Of a DNA stretch of 8,450 nucleotides, positions 5,593-8,450 are shown one piece after another. The position numbers and the translations under genes were made by a program. Source of the DNA: Roseburia sp. (GTDB taxonomy: Bacteria > Bacillota > Clostridia > Lachnospirales > Lachnospiraceae). The stretch spans positions 1 to 8,450 of the forward strand of contig JAUUNJ010000098.1 in the NCBI GenBank assembly GCA_030844625.1, given 5' to 3'. The stretch's first letter is position 1, and each line of letters begins with the position of its first letter. The notes under the pieces are model-generated. The model did no database searches. It saw only the letters and a list, made by a program, of their open reading frames with translations, and was not told where the DNA came from.

Positions 5593-6732
5593 TTACTCCA
5601 CAATGAAATCTATATTAGCAAGTGTTATCTGATCACCTACATTAATTTCCTTTAACTCGTGAGGTATCAGTTGCTCTCCATTTACAAATGTCCCATTGGT
5701 AGAATTTAAATCCTCCACAAAATAGCCTGTCATATCCTCCAATATTCTCATGTGTACACGGCTTACTACCGGACTGTCTACATAAAAGTCACTACTTTTC
5801 CTGCTCTTTCCCAAAACACATGGAAATTTATTTGGTGTAATTTCCATTGTTTCTTCCAGATCAATGCTGCGCAATGTTATGGTTTCTAAAGTTCCTGCGG
5901 AAGTAAGAAGCATAGTTGCATCCTCCATATCTCCAGAAAAATTTTCCGCAATACATTCTTTTAGAGATAATTCCTCTTTTTCTATTAACTTTTCATTTTC
6001 CTCACCCCACAATAATTCATCCTCATCCTTATATCTGTTTTTGCCCTTAAACATTCCCAAAAATTTTTTTAACGGATTATTTCTTTCAGGCTTGGCTTTA
6101 TCTGTTTTAATTTCATTCAAATCTTTTTGTTTTAAATTTGAAAGGTTCTGCCCATTTTCACATGAAGAACTATATTCCGGCTCACTTTTTTTAATAATTT
6201 TTTCCGCACAATCCACTAAATCCTGTATTGTAAAACCATCACTAATTGTAATTTGCTGAATGCCATATGCAATAAGAACTGCTCGTCTGTCATTATGGTT
6301 GATATATTCAAGTAACTTATCAAAAAACACTCTGAGGCTTTCCTGAGAATCCACAGAATTTTCAGGGCAATAACAGAACCTGTATTTTTCCTCTTGTCGT
6401 TTTAAATATACAAACTCCATTCCAAACAAAATATTATTAATATCAAGCAAATATTCTTTCATATTATCTGACAGATTTTTAATACTTTTCACCAAATTGT
6501 ATATATCCCTGCCCGACATTTGTTTTTTTGCATACATGCTTTCCATAGAGATCATTGATGTAATTCCATAATAAATTTCAGGTTTATTATTTATTGTTTT
6601 AATGCTCAATGGAATTATCCCCTGAATATTATTATTGATAACCATCTGAAGTTTATAGTCATTTTCATTGATTTCCTGTTCCTTGATAATCATAAAGTTC
6701 TGGCTTCCATCTCTTTTATATGATATTTCCAT
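5593..6732 (-). CDS. DUF6382-FHA domain protein of the Tad pilus operon
   Basis: This 379-residue protein has no signal peptide or membrane helix and should be cytosolic. Residues about 1-175 fit the DUF6382 domain often fused to FHA in Lachnospiraceae. A charged linker (about 176-300) follows, then a C-terminal FHA domain (301-379) with its phosphothreonine-binding signature: SRVH at 324-327 and NSTNG at 343-347. FHA domains bind pThr peptides made by Ser/Thr kinases. The linker carries DATMLL (271-276), which resembles the phosphorylatable Thr motifs that precede FHA domains in self-binding regulators. The start at 6732 is chosen for AAGGA 7 nt upstream and because it forms a TAATG overlap with the TadE stop; an earlier ATG at 6777 would overlap that gene by 46 bases. 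Context suggests phosphorylation-dependent control of pilus assembly (inference). Confidence 0.88.
   Translation of the reverse strand: MEISYKRDGSQNFMIIKEQEINENDYKLQMVINNNIQGIIPLSIKTINNKPEIYYGITSMISMESMYAKKQMSGRDIYNLVKSIKNLSDNMKEYLLDINNILFGMEFVYLKRQEEKYRFCYCPENSVDSQESLRVFFDKLLEYINHNDRRAVLIAYGIQQITISDGFTIQDLVDCAEKIIKKSEPEYSSSCENGQNLSNLKQKDLNEIKTDKAKPERNNPLKKFLGMFKGKNRYKDEDELLWGEENEKLIEKEELSLKECIAENFSGDMEDATMLLTSAGTLETITLRSIDLEETMEITPNKFPCVLGKSRKSSDFYVDSPVVSRVHMRILEDMTGYFVEDLNSTNGTFVNGEQLIPHELKEINVGDQITLANIDFIVE
5905..5922 (-). other. Putative phosphothreonine motif ahead of the FHA domain
   Basis: Codons for DATMLL (Thr273 from the 6732 start) lie in the acidic linker about 28 residues before the FHA fold. 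Small FHA regulators such as GarA have a phosphorylatable ETT segment at an equivalent place that binds their own FHA domain. The match here is short, so this is a suggestion only. Confidence 0.3.
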
Positions 6733-7163
6733 TATTCTGTCCTTCTTTCTCCCAATTGATCGCATATGGCTCTGCATCCATATAATATCTCTTTTGATAT
6801 TTTCTTTTCTATTCTTATAGTTTGATTATTCTGATCACTTCCCGTCAAATTTTCCAGCCATTTTATATATTTGCTACTGTTTGATTTGATCTTAATATTA
6901 AAACATGTATTCTGATCTTCACACCATATTTCTGACTTTAATATAAATGTGGGAATTTTTTTTATTTCCTCCTTTACCGTCATCTTAAAACAATCAGAAT
7001 CTTTTTCCATATTCTCAATTCCTGCTGAATATGTAAAACTTTTTATTGTTGTTACATCATGAACATAAAGCGAAAAATATATTAGTGACGCTGTCACCAT
7101 CATTACTATGGGAAAAACAATTGAAATCTCTACGGTAATCTGTCCTGAGAATTGTCTTTTCAT
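6732..7163 (-). CDS. TadE-like minor pseudopilin
   Basis: This 143-residue protein starts MKRQFSGQITVEISIVFPIV: a short basic leader, Gly7, then a hydrophobic helix (about 10-32) with Glu12. Glu at +5 after the Gly is the hallmark of prepilin-peptidase substrates, so cleavage after Gly7 by the A24 peptidase encoded just upstream is expected. The rest is an extracytoplasmic domain with five cysteines (58, 81, 87, 130, 134), enough for two disulfides. TadE proteins are membrane pseudopilins needed for Tad pilus assembly. The start has AGGAT close upstream and follows the peptidase stop by one base; the stop overlaps the FHA start (TAATG), so translation is probably coupled on both sides. The family call rests on the N-terminus and context, since the C-terminal part is divergent. 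Confidence 0.82.
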   Translation of the reverse strand: MKRQFSGQITVEISIVFPIVMMVTASLIYFSLYVHDVTTIKSFTYSAGIENMEKDSDCFKMTVKEEIKKIPTFILKSEIWCEDQNTCFNIKIKSNSSKYIKWLENLTGSDQNNQTIRIEKKISKEILYGCRAICDQLGERRTE

Positions 7164-7164
7164 C

Positions 7165-7590
7165 TTATCCTCCCCCTATTACAAACGTAATTATTCCACC
7201 AAATAGTACAAACGGTATAAAAGGAATTCGGCTATCCAGTTTTACTTTCTTAATAAGCATTGCGACCATAGATGCTACAGTACATATTACAAATGCCCAT
7301 ACAAGTATTTCAAAAGTTATTTTAATTCCAACCATGCTTCCCATTGTAAAAATCACAATAGCATCTCCCTTTCCTATTGCCTCTCTTGTACAAATACTTA
7401 CCATAAAGAATATTGCTCCAAGTATCATTCCCCACAATAGACTGAACCACGAAATATCTTGTTTTATAAAATGCAGAACCAGTACAATCACTGAATTAGC
7501 ACAACAAAATACAGAAAATACTTTTCTTTCTTTGATGTCTATAATTGCACAGATCGCCAGGAACAATAACGTCCATATAGTATATAACAT
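7165..7590 (-). CDS. A24-family prepilin peptidase (TadV/CpaA type)
   Basis: This 141-residue polytopic inner-membrane aspartyl protease should cleave prepilin and pseudopilin leaders of the Tad system. The two catalytic aspartates are in place: Asp18 in AIIDIKERKV and Asp76 in GKGDA (the family GxGD motif). About five hydrophobic segments surround them, and the C-terminus has the usual IPFIPF segment. The small size and absence of an N-terminal zinc/methylase domain fit TadV/CpaA enzymes rather than full PilD. The ATG directly follows the upstream gene's TAA with no spacing, and GGGAGG overlaps that gene's end, which implies translational coupling. Its likely substrates, two G-x4-E pseudopilins, are encoded on either side. 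Confidence 0.9.
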   Translation of the reverse strand: MLYTIWTLLFLAICAIIDIKERKVFSVFCCANSVIVLVLHFIKQDISWFSLLWGMILGAIFFMVSICTREAIGKGDAIVIFTMGSMVGIKITFEILVWAFVICTVASMVAMLIKKVKLDSRIPFIPFVLFGGIITFVIGGG

Positions 7591-8450
7591 TTAACCTCCC
7601 TGCCCACACTCACTGCATGGTTTTTTATTTCCAATCTGACTGATATCTACTTCCATAATGCGTCTGGTAAGCCCAGAACATTGCAGACTGGAATGATATC
7701 TAGTACCATCTTCTGTAATAAATACTCCTGTATCCGGAAGCAATTTTTTGCTGGCGCAGTATTCGCATTCATAATATTTTCCTCCACTTGAATTTCTCAA
7801 TTTTTTAACCTGACTCATTATTGTTTTGCTTATATGTATTACTAAATGGCTACAGTTTTTAGATTTATGATACACCTGCCCATTTTCTGTTATGTAAACT
7901 GTCTCATAAGTTTTTGTAATATCTGTTCCGGTCCAGTCTTTCACCAATCCCCTTTGATAAATTGTTAAATATTTATTCACAAGAGGTATTTTCATTTTAT
8001 ATCTAATAACCAGATCCACAATGCCATCTTCTATCCTGCTGTCTGTTATGTCAATTCCATTTACACCACTGAAAATATATGTATTATTAAATGCTTCCTG
8101 TTTTATATTTTTTACAAGCTGTGTCAGCAGATATCCTTTATTGAATTGTTCTTGAACTACTTCGTTTATATTTGTTCCACCACCATTACCCTTTAGAGTA
8201 TTTTCAAGTTGTTTTTTTATATTAATTATATTTTTATTATTTTCAGATATCTCATCGGCAACATTAACATAAAACATATTTTTTGCAGTATCTCTTACTA
8301 TATTATTAATACTTATCTGCATTGCCATTTCTGTGTTGACCATAACCATGAAACTTCCGATAAAGAATACTACTGCCATAAACATAATTAATGCAATTAA
8401 CGCCTCAATCGTTTTACTTCCTTTTTCTTTGCAAGTTCCGGAGGTAAATA
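7591..8450 (-). CDS. TadE/TadG-like pseudopilin with two C-terminal Cys/His modules (5' partial)
   Basis: The frame is open through the right edge, so the start codon lies outside. The first internal ATG, at 8385, would cut off the targeting signal. The encoded N-terminus at the edge reads KGSKTIEALIALIMF, a prepilin-type cleavage site (Gly, then Glu at +5) leading into a hydrophobic helix. The middle is a mixed extracytoplasmic domain. The C-terminus holds two copies of a module beginning V-[YF]-I-T-E-x-G-x-x-Y-H, then C-S-x-L and finally C-x2-C, giving one His and three Cys per copy. That resembles the YH...C...CxxC module at the ends of some Firmicutes secreted nucleases and other exported proteins. 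TadE/G proteins are minor pseudopilins. The stop is directly followed by the peptidase ATG. The pilin-type N-terminus is clear; the metal-binding role of the modules is inferred. Confidence 0.83.
   Translation of the reverse strand, partial: FTSGTCKEKGSKTIEALIALIMFMAVVFFIGSFMVMVNTEMAMQISINNIVRDTAKNMFYVNVADEISENNKNIINIKKQLENTLKGNGGGTNINEVVQEQFNKGYLLTQLVKNIKQEAFNNTYIFSGVNGIDITDSRIEDGIVDLVIRYKMKIPLVNKYLTIYQRGLVKDWTGTDITKTYETVYITENGQVYHKSKNCSHLVIHISKTIMSQVKKLRNSSGGKYYECEYCASKKLLPDTGVFITEDGTRYHSSLQCSGLTRRIMEVDISQIGNKKPCSECGQGG
7606..7725 (-). repeat. Second Cys/His module of the TadE/G-like protein
   Basis: This in-frame copy reads VFITEDGTRYH, then CSGL and ends CSEC. It matches the copy at 7756-7899 at the VxITExG, YH, C-S-x-L and C-x2-C positions, but the loop before the last Cys pair is shorter. 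The pattern indicates an intragenic duplication. Confidence 0.7.
7756..7899 (-). repeat. First Cys/His module of the TadE/G-like protein
   Basis: This copy reads VYITENGQVYH, then CSHL and ends CEYC. It has the same order of one His and three Cys as the copy at 7606-7725, separated from it by about ten residues. Confidence 0.7.

Noticed and set aside
6733..6777. Extension of the FHA protein to an upstream ATG at 6777
   Set aside because: It would overlap the end of the TadE-like gene by 46 bases, while the ATG at 6732 has a good ribosome binding site and a TAATG junction.
7334..7594. Plus-strand reading frames opposite the peptidase and other genes
   Set aside because: They mirror well-supported minus-strand genes, have no recognisable domains and no convincing ribosome binding sites.

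Overview
The window reads as chromosomal DNA of a low-GC Gram-positive anaerobe, most likely a member of the Lachnospiraceae (Clostridia). This rests on AT-rich sequence, strong AGGAGG-type ribosome binding sites, extended -10 promoters, and typical families of that group: DUF5711, DUF6382-FHA, a LysM/membrane protein, and a lysine-rich Fn3-like secreted protein. This is inferred from family resemblance, not from a search. Every gene I can support lies on the minus strand, so transcription runs from high to low coordinates.

Reading in transcription order, 8450-5593 is the tail of a Tad-type (type IVc) pilus operon. It holds a 5'-partial TadE/TadG-like pseudopilin with two C-terminal Cys/His modules, a small A24 (TadV/CpaA-type) prepilin peptidase, a TadE-like minor pseudopilin, and a DUF6382-FHA cytosolic protein. 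The four genes are joined by 0-1 nt junctions (TAA|ATG, TAA-G-ATG, TAATG). The ATPase, platform and major pilin genes would be expected upstream, outside the window.

5577-4733 is a single-gene unit: a Sir2-family NAD-dependent deacylase with its own extended -10 promoter and a good intrinsic terminator.

4697-1463 is a cell-envelope unit. It starts with a LysM protein whose cytosolic part looks like a catalytically dead MPN/JAMM domain, followed by a single-pass DUF5711 protein and a CvpA-family membrane protein. A second promoter probably lies inside the junction between the LysM and DUF5711 genes and supports a GTG start for the latter.

1385-1050 holds tRNA-Glu(UUC) and tRNA-Cys(GCA), each with its own sigma-A-type promoter, ending in a 12-bp terminator hairpin. 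980-1 holds a secreted protein (signal peptide, Pro/Thr linker, lysine-rich Fn3-like module). It runs off the left edge and so has no stop codon in the window.

No mobile element, CRISPR array, rRNA or clear defence system was seen. No stretch over 300 bases lacks a gene. The most interesting items are the dead-JAMM/LysM fusion, the pseudopilin with duplicated Cys/His modules, and the possible phosphothreonine switch in the FHA protein.
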